This document shows, piece after piece, positions 8,937 through 17,703 of a stretch of 64,000 bases of DNA. The stretch lies in the NCBI RefSeq assembly GCF_022827545.1, contig NZ_CP094669.1, positions 2,570,001 to 2,634,000 of the forward strand. Direction: 5' to 3'. Source of the stretch: Hymenobacter tibetensis. GTDB lineage: Bacteria; Bacteroidota; Bacteroidia; Cytophagales; Hymenobacteraceae. Position 1 is the stretch's first letter. Every line of letters begins with the position of its first letter. Below the pieces are notes generated by a model. It made no database searches. It was not told the DNA's origin and saw only the letters and a program-made list of their open reading frames with translations. Made by a program: the position numbers and the translations under genes.

Positions 8937-9095
8937 TACATCGTTCAGCAAGACGCGGCGTATTTGCGCCTGATTGTAACAAGCAGCGGCATCGTAGCCT
9001 GTGCTATGTCTGTATGTGTGGCAACCAGTAGGCATAGAAAAGGAAACCGGCGTTGACCCAAGTCCCTGCAACCGGCCGCTAGAGGGCCGGTTGCC

Positions 9096-9125
9096 TTTGC
9101 CGCCCGTCTGTTCTTTGTAGCTTTG
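9096..9125 (+). promoter_or_regulatory. Promoter of the first glycosyltransferase gene (-33 TTTG, -7 TAGCTTTG)
   Basis: TTTG at 9096-9099 and TAGCTTTG at 9118-9125 are 18 nt apart, close to the usual 19-21 nt spacing in Bacteroidota. The GTG start at 9148 follows 22 nt later. Confidence 0.6.
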
Positions 9126-9147
9126 CCGCCCCCTACAACCTCCTTCT

Positions 9148-10386
9148 GTGCATATTCTGCAAGTTTGTCCGCGTGTGCCGTTTCCTCTTACCGACGGAGG
9201 ATCCATTGCTATGTATGACGTAGCTGCCGGCCTCATTCGGGCCGGGCACCGTGTTACGCTACTGGCCCTGAACACGCCTAAACACTACCAACCCGCCGAC
9301 GCACTAGCGCACCTTGGCCCCAACCTGCGCCTAGTAAGGGTGGACATAGATACGCGGCTTTCCCCCGTGAAAGCCCTGCGCAACCTGGTCGGCAGCCGTT
9401 TGCCTTACAACGTGGAGCGGTTTATAAGTCAGGAGGCAAAAGCCCGGTTAATGGCCTTGCTACAGGAAGAACAGTACGACATCGTGCAGATGGAAGGCAC
9501 GTTCGTGGCGTGGTACGTAGGCTATTGGATGGAAAGCAATGGCAGGGGGGTGCCGCTGTTGCCCCCCGTAGTGCTGCGTGCCCACAATGTGGAGTATACC
9601 ATTTGGGAAATGCTGGCTGGAAGAGCCGGCAACCCACTCAAGAAGTGGTACTTAAGTCATTTGGCTAAACGGTTGAAAGACTTCGAACACGAGGCATTGC
9701 ACCGCTTTGATGCCGTGGCGGCCATCACCGAAGCCGACCAGCAGCGCCTGCGCCAGCTAGGCTGCCCAGAGCCAGTGGTGTTCGTTCCGGCGGGTGTCAA
9801 CTTAAGCCGGTTTCAGTTGGATGCGTCCATCAAGCCCAAGCCTCGCACCTTATTTCTCATTGGCTCCCTGAACTGGCTGCCTAACCAAGAGGGCCTCGAC
9901 TGGTTTCTGACCAAAGTGTGGCCGAAGGCGCACGAGCTGTACCCGGAACTAGAGCTGCATCTGGCGGGCAAGGACATGCCGGCCCGCTTTCAGGAACTGC
10001 AACTTCCCAACGTAGTTGTGCACGGGTTTGTGGAGTCGGCCGCCACGTTCATGCAGCAGTATGAGGTGATGCTGGTGCCGTTGCTGAGTGGCGGCGGTAT
10101 GCGCATCAAAATCATTGAAGGCATGGCCCTGGGCAAATGCATTCTAAGCACCACAATAGGGGCAGAAGGCATCCACGTTCGGGACGAGCACGACATTATA
10201 CTGCGCGATACGCCAGCTGCTTGGGTGGAAGCCATTGGGCGCTATTACCACGGCCAATTGCCCGCCGACCTAATTGGGCAAGAGGCCGCGCGGACCATTG
10301 CTACCCTCTACGATAACCGCCGAGTGGTAGAGAGCTTCCTCGATTTATACAGCGTGGTGCAGCAGCGCCGGGTTGAAACGGCGTAA
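9148..10386 (+). CDS. GT4-family glycosyltransferase
   Basis: 412 aa with a GT-B fold. The N-terminal half begins HILQVCPRVPFPLTDGGSIA, the glycine-rich acceptor-side loop; the C-terminal nucleotide-sugar half has GSLNWLPNQEGLDWF, VHGFVE and the donor-site segment GGGMRIKIIEGMALG, in which the EGMALG stretch contains the retaining-GT4 acidic residue. It transfers a sugar from a nucleotide donor, in the cytosol, probably onto a lipid-linked or surface glycan. The GTG at 9148 is chosen because it abuts the conserved N-terminus and follows a good promoter. It is followed after 11 nt by a second GT4 gene, so the two likely act in one pathway. Confidence 0.9.
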   Translation: MHILQVCPRVPFPLTDGGSIAMYDVAAGLIRAGHRVTLLALNTPKHYQPADALAHLGPNLRLVRVDIDTRLSPVKALRNLVGSRLPYNVERFISQEAKARLMALLQEEQYDIVQMEGTFVAWYVGYWMESNGRGVPLLPPVVLRAHNVEYTIWEMLAGRAGNPLKKWYLSHLAKRLKDFEHEALHRFDAVAAITEADQQRLRQLGCPEPVVFVPAGVNLSRFQLDASIKPKPRTLFLIGSLNWLPNQEGLDWFLTKVWPKAHELYPELELHLAGKDMPARFQELQLPNVVVHGFVESAATFMQQYEVMLVPLLSGGGMRIKIIEGMALGKCILSTTIGAEGIHVRDEHDIILRDTPAAWVEAIGRYYHGQLPADLIGQEAARTIATLYDNRRVVESFLDLYSVVQQRRVETA

Positions 10387-10391
10387 GTTTG
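10384..10391 (+). promoter_or_regulatory. TAnnTTTG box overlapping the stop codon before the second glycosyltransferase
   Basis: TAAGTTTG begins at the TAA stop of the preceding gene and ends 6 nt before the ATG at 10398. If used it would give a near-leaderless transcript inside the pair; chance occurrence is possible. Confidence 0.3.
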
Positions 10392-10397
10392 CGGGCC

Positions 10398-11570
10398 ATG
10401 AAGCTCCTTGTTCTTTTGTCCCGCTTCCCGTATCCCCTTGATAAGGGCGATAAACTGCGGGCCTTCCATCAGCTCCGCTACCTGGCCCGGCACCACGAAA
10501 TCTGCTTGTTTTGTCTTTCCGACGAGCCAGTAACAGCCGCCAGCTACGAGGCCGTACGGCCGCTCTGTACGGGGGGCATGCACGTGCAGCGCCTGCGGCG
10601 GCCCGGTATTGCCGCCAACATGGCATTGGCACTGCTGCAAGGACTGCCCCTGCAAGTCGGCTACTTCTATGATGCGGCGGCCCAGCGGCAACTCGATGCG
10701 CTGATCCGGGAGTTTCAGCCCGACCACCTCTATTGCCAGCTAATTCGGATGGCGCAATACGTGCGCAGCTACGCCGGCCGCGTGCCCATGACGCTCGACT
10801 ACATGGATGTTTTCTCGAAAGGCATGTTGCGCCGGGCCGAGCAATCGTCGTGGGGGGAGCGGATGGTATATGGCCGCGAAGGCCGTAGCCTGCTTGCCTA
10901 TGAGGCCGCTGCCTTCGACTGGTTTCAGGCGCATACCATTATCTCGGAGCAAGACCAGCAGCTCATCGAACACCCACACCACGAGAAGATCCACGTCGTG
11001 CGCAATGGCATCGACACCGAGTTCTTTCAGCCCCGTACCACCGCCAAGACCCATGACATCCTGTTTTGCGGCAACATGAGCTACCATCCCAACGTGGATG
11101 CCGTGGAATTTCTGGCGCAGGATATATTGCCTTTGGTGCAGCGGGTGCATCCGGCGGCCCGCCTCCTGATTGCCGGTACCACGCCAGCTCCGCGGGTACT
11201 GGCGCTGGCATCAGAGTCGGTTACTATAAGCGGTTGGATTGATGATATTCGGGATGCATATGCTGCGGCCCGGGTGTTTGTGGCTCCCATGCGCGTGGGT
11301 ACTGGCTTGCAGAACAAGCTGTTGGAAGCCATGGCTATGGAGTTGCCTTGCGTAACCACCCCGCTTGCTAATAATGCCCTGCATGGCCGTCCGGGGCAGG
11401 ATATTCTGGTAGGAGAAGCCGCCGCCGAATTAGCAGACTGCATCAGTACAGCACTCAGTGACACCACCGCCGCCGCGCAATTGGCTTCCCGAGGGCGACT
11501 TTTCGTGCAGCAGCAGTATGATTGGGAAGCTTCCACCAATCAGCTAGAAGTGCTACTGGCGCAGCGCTAA
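10398..11570 (+). CDS. GT4-family glycosyltransferase
   Basis: 390 aa, GT-B fold. The N-terminus LLSRFPYPLDKGDKLRAFH and the mid-segment FCGNMSYHPNVDAVEF resemble the sugar transferases associated with exosortase-type polysaccharide clusters (TIGR03087-like), but no exosortase is near. The donor-site region reads VGTGLQNKLLEAMAMELP, containing the acidic residue of the ExxxxxE-type motif. The start is the ATG at 10398 rather than the TTG three codons upstream. Gene spacing of 11 nt to the preceding GT4 gene argues for joint expression. Acceptor and product are unknown. Confidence 0.88.
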   Translation: MKLLVLLSRFPYPLDKGDKLRAFHQLRYLARHHEICLFCLSDEPVTAASYEAVRPLCTGGMHVQRLRRPGIAANMALALLQGLPLQVGYFYDAAAQRQLDALIREFQPDHLYCQLIRMAQYVRSYAGRVPMTLDYMDVFSKGMLRRAEQSSWGERMVYGREGRSLLAYEAAAFDWFQAHTIISEQDQQLIEHPHHEKIHVVRNGIDTEFFQPRTTAKTHDILFCGNMSYHPNVDAVEFLAQDILPLVQRVHPAARLLIAGTTPAPRVLALASESVTISGWIDDIRDAYAAARVFVAPMRVGTGLQNKLLEAMAMELPCVTTPLANNALHGRPGQDILVGEAAAELADCISTALSDTTAAAQLASRGRLFVQQQYDWEASTNQLEVLLAQR

Positions 11571-12113
11571 TACCTGCCAAGGCTTGCCTTTTAACAGGCT
11601 GGTAGCCGCTTCTAGCATCCCACACCGCTCTAGTGCTAGCGCACTGCATACGTTTGCTGTGCGTCCGAGACAGAGCGTATCCTGTTATAAGTATGTTAGG
11701 GAGGAGGAGTACAAGATAATAGTGCTATAGTGACAAAACTGGGCAATAGGCACTTATACAAGCACACAACGTGCGGAATATACCCGCAAGTGCAGTGTGC
11801 AGGCGGTAACCAGCAAATGACGGAGCGAGCGTAGCCACTTTGCTGGTTACCCACCCGCATGCAGTGTAATATATTGCACTTAAGATAGTTATGCTATAAT
11901 ATTTGCTAGTAAATTAGACGCGTAACAAATATATAACCTAACACGTGTTAGTTTTTATTTAAATATTTCAACATAAATTTGCATTCATGTCTGATAAGAT
12001 TTATTTTTGAGAAAATATGTTTTAAAGAATAAGATTGAATTTATATCCCAACTGAGTAGGATACAAATTAGAAATCTGAGGACTGTTACTGTCCTGAACC
12101 CTTTCACCTATAT
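11571..12113. other. AT-rich intergenic region with a strong hairpin
   Basis: 543 bp without a credible gene. The first half is of normal composition and carries the palindrome at 11805-11851; from about 11870 to 12110 the sequence becomes markedly AT-rich, unlike its surroundings. The AT-rich part precedes the HAD/UbiA pair and may hold its promoter; no perfect TAnnTTTG box was identified. Confidence 0.5.
11805..11851. repeat. 13-bp perfect inverted repeat around a GC-rich centre
   Basis: GGTAACCAGCAAA at 11805-11817 and TTTGCTGGTTACC at 11839-11851 are exact reverse complements separated by 21 nt. Related GCAGTGT strings flank it on both sides (11794-11800 region and 11870s). It is 235 bp past the glycosyltransferase stop and lacks a T-run, so a dispersed palindromic element is likelier than a terminator. 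Confidence 0.6.
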
Positions 12114-12821
12114 ATGCTAACAGGAACTTCCATACAGTGGAGCGAGGTGAAGGCTGTCATCTTCGATGTAGATGGCACTTTATACGCTCAGTCGAAACTG
12201 CGTTCCAGAATGCTACTAGACCTGCTGGCTTATTACAGTCTCCGCCCTTGGCGGTTGCAGGAAATGCGCATTTTGCAACGGTTCAGGTCCGAGCGCGAGA
12301 AGCGTCCGGGTGCTTCGGTGCCCGACTTGCAAAACGTCCAGTATGACTGGTGTGCCGACAATGGCCGCTTCCCCTTAGCCAAGGTGCGGGAGGTCGTCGA
12401 CCGTTGGATGTTCACGCATCCCAACCAGTATTTGGCTTCTTGCGTGTACCCTGGGACGCAGGCGTTTTTCAAGGCCCTACGAGACAACGGAATTACCATC
12501 GGTATCTATTCCGACTATCCTGCCCACGACAAGCTCGCGGCTATGGGATTGCAAGCCGATATTATTGTTAGCTCCACCGATCCGCATATCGACCACCTCA
12601 AGCCAGCCCCCCAAGGCTTGATTTATCTTACTGATACGCTGGGAGTGTCGCCCGCCGAATGCCTTTTCATTGGCGACCGGCCCGAACTCGATGGCGTGTG
12701 TGCCGAACGGGCTGGCATGCCCTACCTGATTGTCGACAAGCAGCCCTTCGACAAGTTCACTTTCTATCATCAGCTCCAACAACAACTCCAAAACACACTA
12801 ACTATCACCGCACATGGATAA
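12114..12821 (+). CDS. HAD-superfamily phosphatase
   Basis: 235 aa. Motif I is IFDVDGTLY (nucleophile D18, acid/base D20), motif II is seen around YSDYPAHDKLA, the motif III Lys is in HLKPAP, and motif IV is FIGDRPELDG. A helical cap lies between about 30 and 110. HAD enzymes hydrolyse small phosphorylated substrates in the cytosol. The gene overlaps the next one by 8 nt, so the two are translationally coupled. Because the partner resembles decaprenyl-phosphate phosphoribosyltransferase, whose product needs 5-phosphate removal, this HAD protein is a candidate for that step; this is inference, as mycobacteria use a PAP2-type phosphatase. Confidence 0.88.
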   Translation: MLTGTSIQWSEVKAVIFDVDGTLYAQSKLRSRMLLDLLAYYSLRPWRLQEMRILQRFRSEREKRPGASVPDLQNVQYDWCADNGRFPLAKVREVVDRWMFTHPNQYLASCVYPGTQAFFKALRDNGITIGIYSDYPAHDKLAAMGLQADIIVSSTDPHIDHLKPAPQGLIYLTDTLGVSPAECLFIGDRPELDGVCAERAGMPYLIVDKQPFDKFTFYHQLQQQLQNTLTITAHG

Positions 12822-13872
12822 CACCTTATTCCCTGCAGCAAATGCCTCGCAAACCGCGGCCGAGGCAAATGCCGAGTCAGAAGCCGTATTGATACCGGCT
12901 GGTATTGCTGACTATGTAGCCATTGCTCGTCCAGACAACTGGGTGAAAAACGTGTTCATGATGCCTGGCGTGCTTTTCGCCCTCATCGTGTACGGCGTTC
13001 CGCTCGATACCACCCTCTTTATTAAGCTCGTACTTGGGTTGATCAGCACCTGCTTGGTAGCATCGGCCAACTACGTTATCAACGAGTACCTCGACGCTGA
13101 GTTCGACAAGTTCCACCCCCTCAAGAAGAAGCGTACCTCGGTGGTACGAGTAGTGAATCCGGTGTTGGTTTACACCGAGTGGTTCCTGTTGGCGGCCGTT
13201 GGCTTCGGCTTAGCTTACCTCATCAGCGTTCAGTTCCTGATCATCTCTATCTTCTTGCTGGTGATGGGCGTGTTCTACAACGTTCGTCCGTTCCGCACCA
13301 AAGAGCGGGTGTACCTCGACGTGTTGTCGGAGTCGGTTAACAACCCGATCCGCTTCATGCTCGGCTGGTTCATTGTTGCTCCTGCCATTTCGTACTCTGG
13401 GTTCACTGGCGCTGCGTTCTTCCATAGCTTGCCGCCTTCCAGTATCATCATTGCCTACTGGATGGGCGGTGCCTATCTGATGGCTACCAAGCGTTTCGCG
13501 GAGTATCGCCTGATCAAGAACCCCGAGCTAGCGGGTCTGTATCGTCGCTCGTTCAAGGTGTACACCGAGAATAGCTTGCTGATTTCCATGTTCTTCTACG
13601 CCCTGACCTCGGCGTTCTTCCTCGGTATCTTCCTGATCAAAAACCGTATCGAGCTGCTGATCAGCTTCCCTTTCTTCGCCTTGCTGTTCGCTTGGTATTT
13701 GAAAATCGGTTTGTTGGAGAACTCGCCGGTACAAGGCTCCGAGAAGCTCTATACCCGCAAGTGGTTCATGCTCTACGTATTGCTGTTCTGCATACTGCTC
13801 GTTACGCTGATGTTCGTTCGTATTCCAGTGCTTACCAACCTGTTGGAAGCGCAGTATAGCCTGAACAAATAA
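12814..13872 (+). CDS. UbiA-family prenyltransferase of the decaprenyl-phosphate phosphoribosyltransferase type
   Basis: 352 aa, about eight to nine membrane helices. After a ~30-residue Ala-rich N-terminal tail comes ARPDNWVKNVFMMPG, the entry motif of the DPPR-synthase branch, and NYVINEYLDAEFD followed by HPLKKKR, the Asp-rich metal/diphosphate-binding segment of the family (NDxxDxxxDxxHPxKxxR type). The second Asp-rich loop region is around YRLIKNPELAG. Such enzymes attach ribose-5-phosphate or another group to a polyprenyl phosphate at the membrane. The start ATG lies inside the HAD gene (8-nt overlap). The downstream hairpin at 13957-13988 probably ends the transcript. Confidence 0.87.
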   Translation: MDNTLFPAANASQTAAEANAESEAVLIPAGIADYVAIARPDNWVKNVFMMPGVLFALIVYGVPLDTTLFIKLVLGLISTCLVASANYVINEYLDAEFDKFHPLKKKRTSVVRVVNPVLVYTEWFLLAAVGFGLAYLISVQFLIISIFLLVMGVFYNVRPFRTKERVYLDVLSESVNNPIRFMLGWFIVAPAISYSGFTGAAFFHSLPPSSIIIAYWMGGAYLMATKRFAEYRLIKNPELAGLYRRSFKVYTENSLLISMFFYALTSAFFLGIFLIKNRIELLISFPFFALLFAWYLKIGLLENSPVQGSEKLYTRKWFMLYVLLFCILLVTLMFVRIPVLTNLLEAQYSLNK

Positions 13873-13956
13873 AGAAACTACGTCCAGCTACAGTAGCCGC
13901 CCAACCAAGCAGCTGCATGCTGCACTAGCCGCGTCTGGTATTGTTACTTCGACTTT

Positions 13957-13988
13957 GTGCCCATAGCTCCCTAGTGAGTTATGGGCAC
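13957..13988 (+). terminator. Hairpin after the UbiA gene
   Basis: GTGCCCATA at 13957-13965 pairs with TATGGGCAC at 13980-13988, with further pairing of CTC/GAG inside. A short TTT follows. It is 85 bp past the stop codon; a terminator role is plausible but the T-run is weak. Confidence 0.45.
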
Positions 13989-14120
13989 TTTCGCGTATTT
14001 AGCCGGCTCATTTTGTTTTACCGTGTGCAAGTAGGTAGGGGGTGAGGCGTGCTGTTAGGGTTGTTTCAGTTCCGCAGCGCCGCGCATCACCCAAGACTGG
14101 CAAGCTACTTTTCCTTTGTG

Positions 14121-14936
14121 ATGACCAACAACTTACGCATTGCTATTCTGGGCTGCGGCAACATGGGGCAGGCTTTTGCTAAGGCATTTCTGCAGTACAA
14201 CCTGGTGGCCCGCACCGATATGTTGCTCTTAGGCCGCGACGAAGCTCACTGCCAGCGCCTGCGCGTCAGCCAGCCCGGCCTGCCTACCGCCCCGGTTTCC
14301 GAAGCCGTTGCCGACTACGACGTGGTGCTGGTGGCCGTGAAGCCGCAGGATTTCGGCCGTGCTGCCGATGGCTTGCGGCGGGTGCTACAGCCCCGGCAGG
14401 TAGTGGTTTCTATTATGGCCGGGATTCCCATTGCGCGGTTGCAGCGGGAGCTAGAGCACCGGCAAGTGCTGCGGGCCATGCCCAACACGCCCGCTCTGCT
14501 GGGGATGGGCATCACAGGTTTCTCGGCATCGGCGGAGGTGGAGCGCACCCAGCTGCACCAGGTGGAGAACCTCTTGAACGCCACCGGGCGCTCTATTTTC
14601 CTGGAAGATGAAAGCCTGCTCGATGCCGTAACGGCCGTGAGCGGCAGCGGCCCGGCCTATTTCTACTACATTGTGCAGGCCATGATGCAGGCCGGGCAGG
14701 AGTTGGGCTTCTCGGAATCGGTGGCGGGGCTGCTGGTAAAGCAAACCATGCTGGGAGCATTTCACCTGCTCAATAATTCCGACCAAAGCATCGACCAGCT
14801 CATTGCCAACGTAGCCTCCAAAGGCGGCACCACCGAAGCCGCCCTGCGTACCTTTCGGGCCGGCCACCTGGCCGATACGCTGATTGACGGGATGAAAGCG
14901 GCGCAGCAGCGCGCCACAGAACTAGCCAAGGAATAG
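14121..14936 (+). CDS. proC: Pyrroline-5-carboxylate reductase
   Basis: 271 aa, the usual length. It reduces 1-pyrroline-5-carboxylate to proline with NAD(P)H, the last step of proline synthesis. The Rossmann motif IAILGCGNMGQAF is at residues 6-18, AVKPQDF and MPNTPALLGMG are the family core, and VSGSGPAYFYY with GGTTEAAL near the C-terminus marks the dimerisation/substrate domain. The start at 14121 is chosen over an upstream in-frame ATG at 14049 because it places the Rossmann motif at the very N-terminus. Single gene. Confidence 0.96.
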   Translation: MTNNLRIAILGCGNMGQAFAKAFLQYNLVARTDMLLLGRDEAHCQRLRVSQPGLPTAPVSEAVADYDVVLVAVKPQDFGRAADGLRRVLQPRQVVVSIMAGIPIARLQRELEHRQVLRAMPNTPALLGMGITGFSASAEVERTQLHQVENLLNATGRSIFLEDESLLDAVTAVSGSGPAYFYYIVQAMMQAGQELGFSESVAGLLVKQTMLGAFHLLNNSDQSIDQLIANVASKGGTTEAALRTFRAGHLADTLIDGMKAAQQRATELAKE

Positions 14937-15157
14937 CGGCCTCAGTTGTGTGATTTAACGAAACAGTGCGTGCCCTGGGTCGGCCTATTACCCAGCGTAA
15001 CCAGCGCAACCAACCAGCTGTTTTGTGAAATCACGTAGTCAGAAGTTCACTACTCGTAACTTCGTGCCGCCGCTGCTGGTTGTAGCAGCAGCTTCGCGCG
15101 GGTTTGCACCCATTCAAGAATCGCGAAATCCGACTAATCTGTTTAAATCAGTGATTC

Positions 15158-16402
15158 ATGCTTGATTCCATAGAAGACGCCATTGCCGATATTCAGGCCG
15201 GCAAGGTGGTGGTAGTGGTAGACGACGAAGACCGCGAAAACGAAGGCGACTTTATTTGTGCTGCCCGCTGTGCCACTCCCGAGGTAATTAACTTCATGGC
15301 CACCCATGGCCGCGGCTTGGTGTGTGCCCCCCTTATTGAAGCCCGTTGTGAAGAGCTGGGCTTGGAGCTGATGGTTGGCCGGAATACGGCCCTGCACGCC
15401 ACGCCCTTTACCGTAAGTGTCGACCTGTTGAAGAACGGCGTCACGACGGGTATTTCGGCCTCCGACCGTAGTAAGACGATTCTGGCCCTCATCGACCCCG
15501 AAACCAAACCCGAGGAACTTGGTAAACCCGGCCATATTTTTCCGCTGAAAGCCCGCAAAGAAGGCGTGTTGCGCCGGGCTGGGCACACCGAAGCGGCCAT
15601 TGATTTGGCTCGCTTGGCTGGTTTCGAGCCGGCTGGGGTGCTGGTGGAGATTCTGAGCGCAGACGGTGAAATGGCCCGGCTGCCCGAATTGCGCGAAATA
15701 GCTACCAAGTGGGACCTGAAGCTGATTTCAGTGCAGGACCTCATCAAATATCGCCTCGCTAAAGAAAGCCTGATTTCCCGCGACATTTCTGTCCGCATGC
15801 CCACCCAGTGGGGCGATTTCGACCTGTATTCGTTCACCCAGAGCTCCAACGGTGCCCAGCACCTAGCCCTGGTAAAAGGCGACATCTCTACCCCCGAGCC
15901 AGTGCTAGTGCGCGTGCACAGCTCCTGCGTCACGGGCGACATTTTTGGGAGCTGCCGCTGCGACTGTGGTCCGCAACTGCATAAGGCCATGGAACAAATC
16001 GAGCGTGAAGGCCGCGGCGTAGTAGTGTACATGAACCAGGAGGGTCGCGGCATCGGTCTGCTCAACAAGCTGCGCGCCTACAAACTCCAGGAGCAAGGCC
16101 GCGACACTGTGGAAGCCAACGTGGAGCTTGGGTTCGGGGTGGACGAGCGGGACTACGGAGTAGGAGCGCAGATTCTGCGCGACTTGGGCATCAGCAAAAT
16201 GCGCCTGCTTTCCAACAACCCGCGCAAGCGTACCGGCCTAGTTGGCTACGGGCTGGAGATTGTGGAATCGGTGGCCATTGAAATCGAGCCCAACGAACAC
16301 AACAAAAGCTACCTCGCCACCAAGCGCGACAAAATGGGCCACACCATTCTAAGCACAGAACAAGCTTCACACGTTAGCCCTGACACAGCCTTGGGAGTGT
16401 AA
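15158..16402 (+). CDS. ribBA: Bifunctional 3,4-dihydroxy-2-butanone-4-phosphate synthase / GTP cyclohydrolase II
   Basis: 414 aa. Two riboflavin-pathway enzymes are fused. The RibB half (about 1-200) contains [11 protein letters not shown], the acidic active-site loop, and [13 protein letters not shown]. The RibA half (about 205-400) has [20 protein letters not shown], giving the three zinc cysteines, then [14 protein letters not shown] and NNPRKRTGL. All key residues are present in both halves, so both activities are expected. No FMN riboswitch was recognised upstream. A strong terminator follows at 16429-16466. Confidence 0.97.
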   Translation: MLDSIEDAIADIQAGKVVVVVDDEDRENEGDFICAARCATPEVINFMATHGRGLVCAPLIEARCEELGLELMVGRNTALHATPFTVSVDLLKNGVTTGISASDRSKTILALIDPETKPEELGKPGHIFPLKARKEGVLRRAGHTEAAIDLARLAGFEPAGVLVEILSADGEMARLPELREIATKWDLKLISVQDLIKYRLAKESLISRDISVRMPTQWGDFDLYSFTQSSNGAQHLALVKGDISTPEPVLVRVHSSCVTGDIFGSCRCDCGPQLHKAMEQIEREGRGVVVYMNQEGRGIGLLNKLRAYKLQEQGRDTVEANVELGFGVDERDYGVGAQILRDLGISKMRLLSNNPRKRTGLVGYGLEIVESVAIEIEPNEHNKSYLATKRDKMGHTILSTEQASHVSPDTALGV

Positions 16403-16428
16403 TAGAAGTTGCTTTCTGACCTCAATGG

Positions 16429-16466
16429 AACGCCCCGTACGAGTATCGTACGGGGCGTTTTTCTAT
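16429..16466 (+). terminator. Rho-independent terminator of ribBA
   Basis: AACGCCCCGTACGA at 16429-16442 pairs perfectly with TCGTACGGGGCGTT at 16446-16459 around a 3-nt loop, followed by TTTTCTATTT. Confidence 0.85.
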
Positions 16467-16470
16467 TTTG

Positions 16471-16653
16471 ATGGTAGGTGTGCGGGTATCACTTGAAGAT
16501 GTGAATACGTTGACTATCAGTCAGCCCGCCGGTACCATGGAAGAGTATTTTCGTGAGGCCAGTAAGATGCCCGACCAAAATCCAGAAGCACGCAAAGAAC
16601 TGGCCGCGAGGAATGACACGATTTTCGTAGGCGGCCGACTGGATCCTGACTGA
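16471..16653 (+). pseudogene. Possible cupin-protein C-terminal remnant
   Basis: A 60-codon frame directly after the ribBA terminator. The phrase TISQPAGTMEEYFREA and the end IFVGGRLDPD are reminiscent of the C-terminal tail of small quercetinase-like cupin proteins, where a PAGxEEFF segment leads to a short IxxxGPPL-type end. The cupin barrel itself is missing. It may be a gene remnant or a chance frame; the call is tentative. Confidence 0.25.
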
Positions 16654-16806
16654 ATCTAGCACGGGCCTGTGGTTGGCAGCGTGCTTTTAATGAACCCCAA
16701 GACACGATAGTAAGTTAGCACAGATAGGGAAACCTGTTTTCAACTGGTTCTGAAAAACTACGTTGCCGCGGCGGCCACTCGTTTTTTCGGTTATCTTTCT
16801 GCTGCT

Positions 16807-17601
16807 ATGACCATGTATCGTTTCGCCTTCACTTTCCTGGCTGGGCTGCTGGCAGTGGCCTATACTGCCGAAGCTCAACAGTCGCCTTTCGTGCAGCAGT
16901 TTGCAGGCAGTACCATCCTACTCACCAACGGTGATACGCTCCGTGGCCCCGTGACCCTGCGCCGCGACCAGGATGTGGTGATGATGGCGCAGGCCGATGG
17001 CACTGTTACCACACTTTCGGCAGTGGCTATTAACAGCTTTGCCGTGAAAGGCGAAGACCGGGACAGCCGCCGGGGCACCGGCTACTACGACAACTTCTAC
17101 GACGCCCGCAATGGCTTCTACTACGGCAACCCTATGTACAACTCCCGCCGCCGCGAGGAGTCGGATGTAAACCAGGTGCGGGTGTTTCGGACGTACCGCT
17201 GGAACCGAGGCAATGACTACAGCGACTTCAAGTCGCCGGCGTTTTTCGAGCAACTTAGCAACGGGCCCCGCATCCTGCTTCGTCGGGAGTCGCTGATGCA
17301 ACGCACGGTTTCCAATGCCGGGCCTTATGGCTACGGAGGCTATGGCTACGGCAACCCCTACGGCGGTGGCCGCTCCATGGGTACGTACACCGAAATGAAG
17401 GACGATTTCTTCTTGGCCACTCCCGCTGGAGAAATTATCCCGCTTCGTAGCCCTAAAAAGGATTTGCTGAATGTGTTTCGGGGGCAAGCCAAGCAGCTAG
17501 AGCAGTACGCCAAGCAAAACCAACTGAATTTCACGGTGGCGCGCGAACTGGCGTTCATCGTAAACTACGCCAACTCATTGACAAGCGAAGGCGCGAAATA
17601 G
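16807..17601 (+). CDS. Secreted protein of unknown function
   Basis: 264 aa. A signal peptide (about 1-23, ending YTAEAQQ) is followed by a short segment with ILLTNGDTLRGPVTL, a pattern common in Bacteroidota surface-layer or adhesin-related exported proteins, then a Gly/Tyr-rich stretch (about 176-196; YGYGGYGYGNPYGGG). The rest has no family I recognise. A near-consensus -7 box (TATCTTTC, 16792-16799) is 7 nt upstream of the ATG, suggesting a very short leader. Start could also be the ATG two codons later. No operon partner. Confidence 0.75.
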   Translation: MTMYRFAFTFLAGLLAVAYTAEAQQSPFVQQFAGSTILLTNGDTLRGPVTLRRDQDVVMMAQADGTVTTLSAVAINSFAVKGEDRDSRRGTGYYDNFYDARNGFYYGNPMYNSRRREESDVNQVRVFRTYRWNRGNDYSDFKSPAFFEQLSNGPRILLRRESLMQRTVSNAGPYGYGGYGYGNPYGGGRSMGTYTEMKDDFFLATPAGEIIPLRSPKKDLLNVFRGQAKQLEQYAKQNQLNFTVARELAFIVNYANSLTSEGAK

Positions 17602-17703
17602 AGAAGGCAAACGGAGCAGCGGTACCGTATTCCGCTTTCTGTACTGTAGGCCTACACCCTTCCTATGCCGCGTACTAGTTAAACACCTGGTGCACTGCTC
17701 CGC

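Larger units (their letters stand above)
8793..9147. other. Intergenic region between dnaG and the first glycosyltransferase gene
   Basis: 355 bp with no supported gene. It carries a short perfect palindrome at 8915-8936 and the promoter of the glycosyltransferase gene at 9096-9125. The minus-strand reading frames seen here are not credible. Confidence 0.5.

Noticed and set aside
14937..15157. FMN riboswitch upstream of ribBA
   Set aside because: The conserved RFN-element sequence was not seen; only a small CTGCTG/CAGCAG hairpin exists near 15075-15092.
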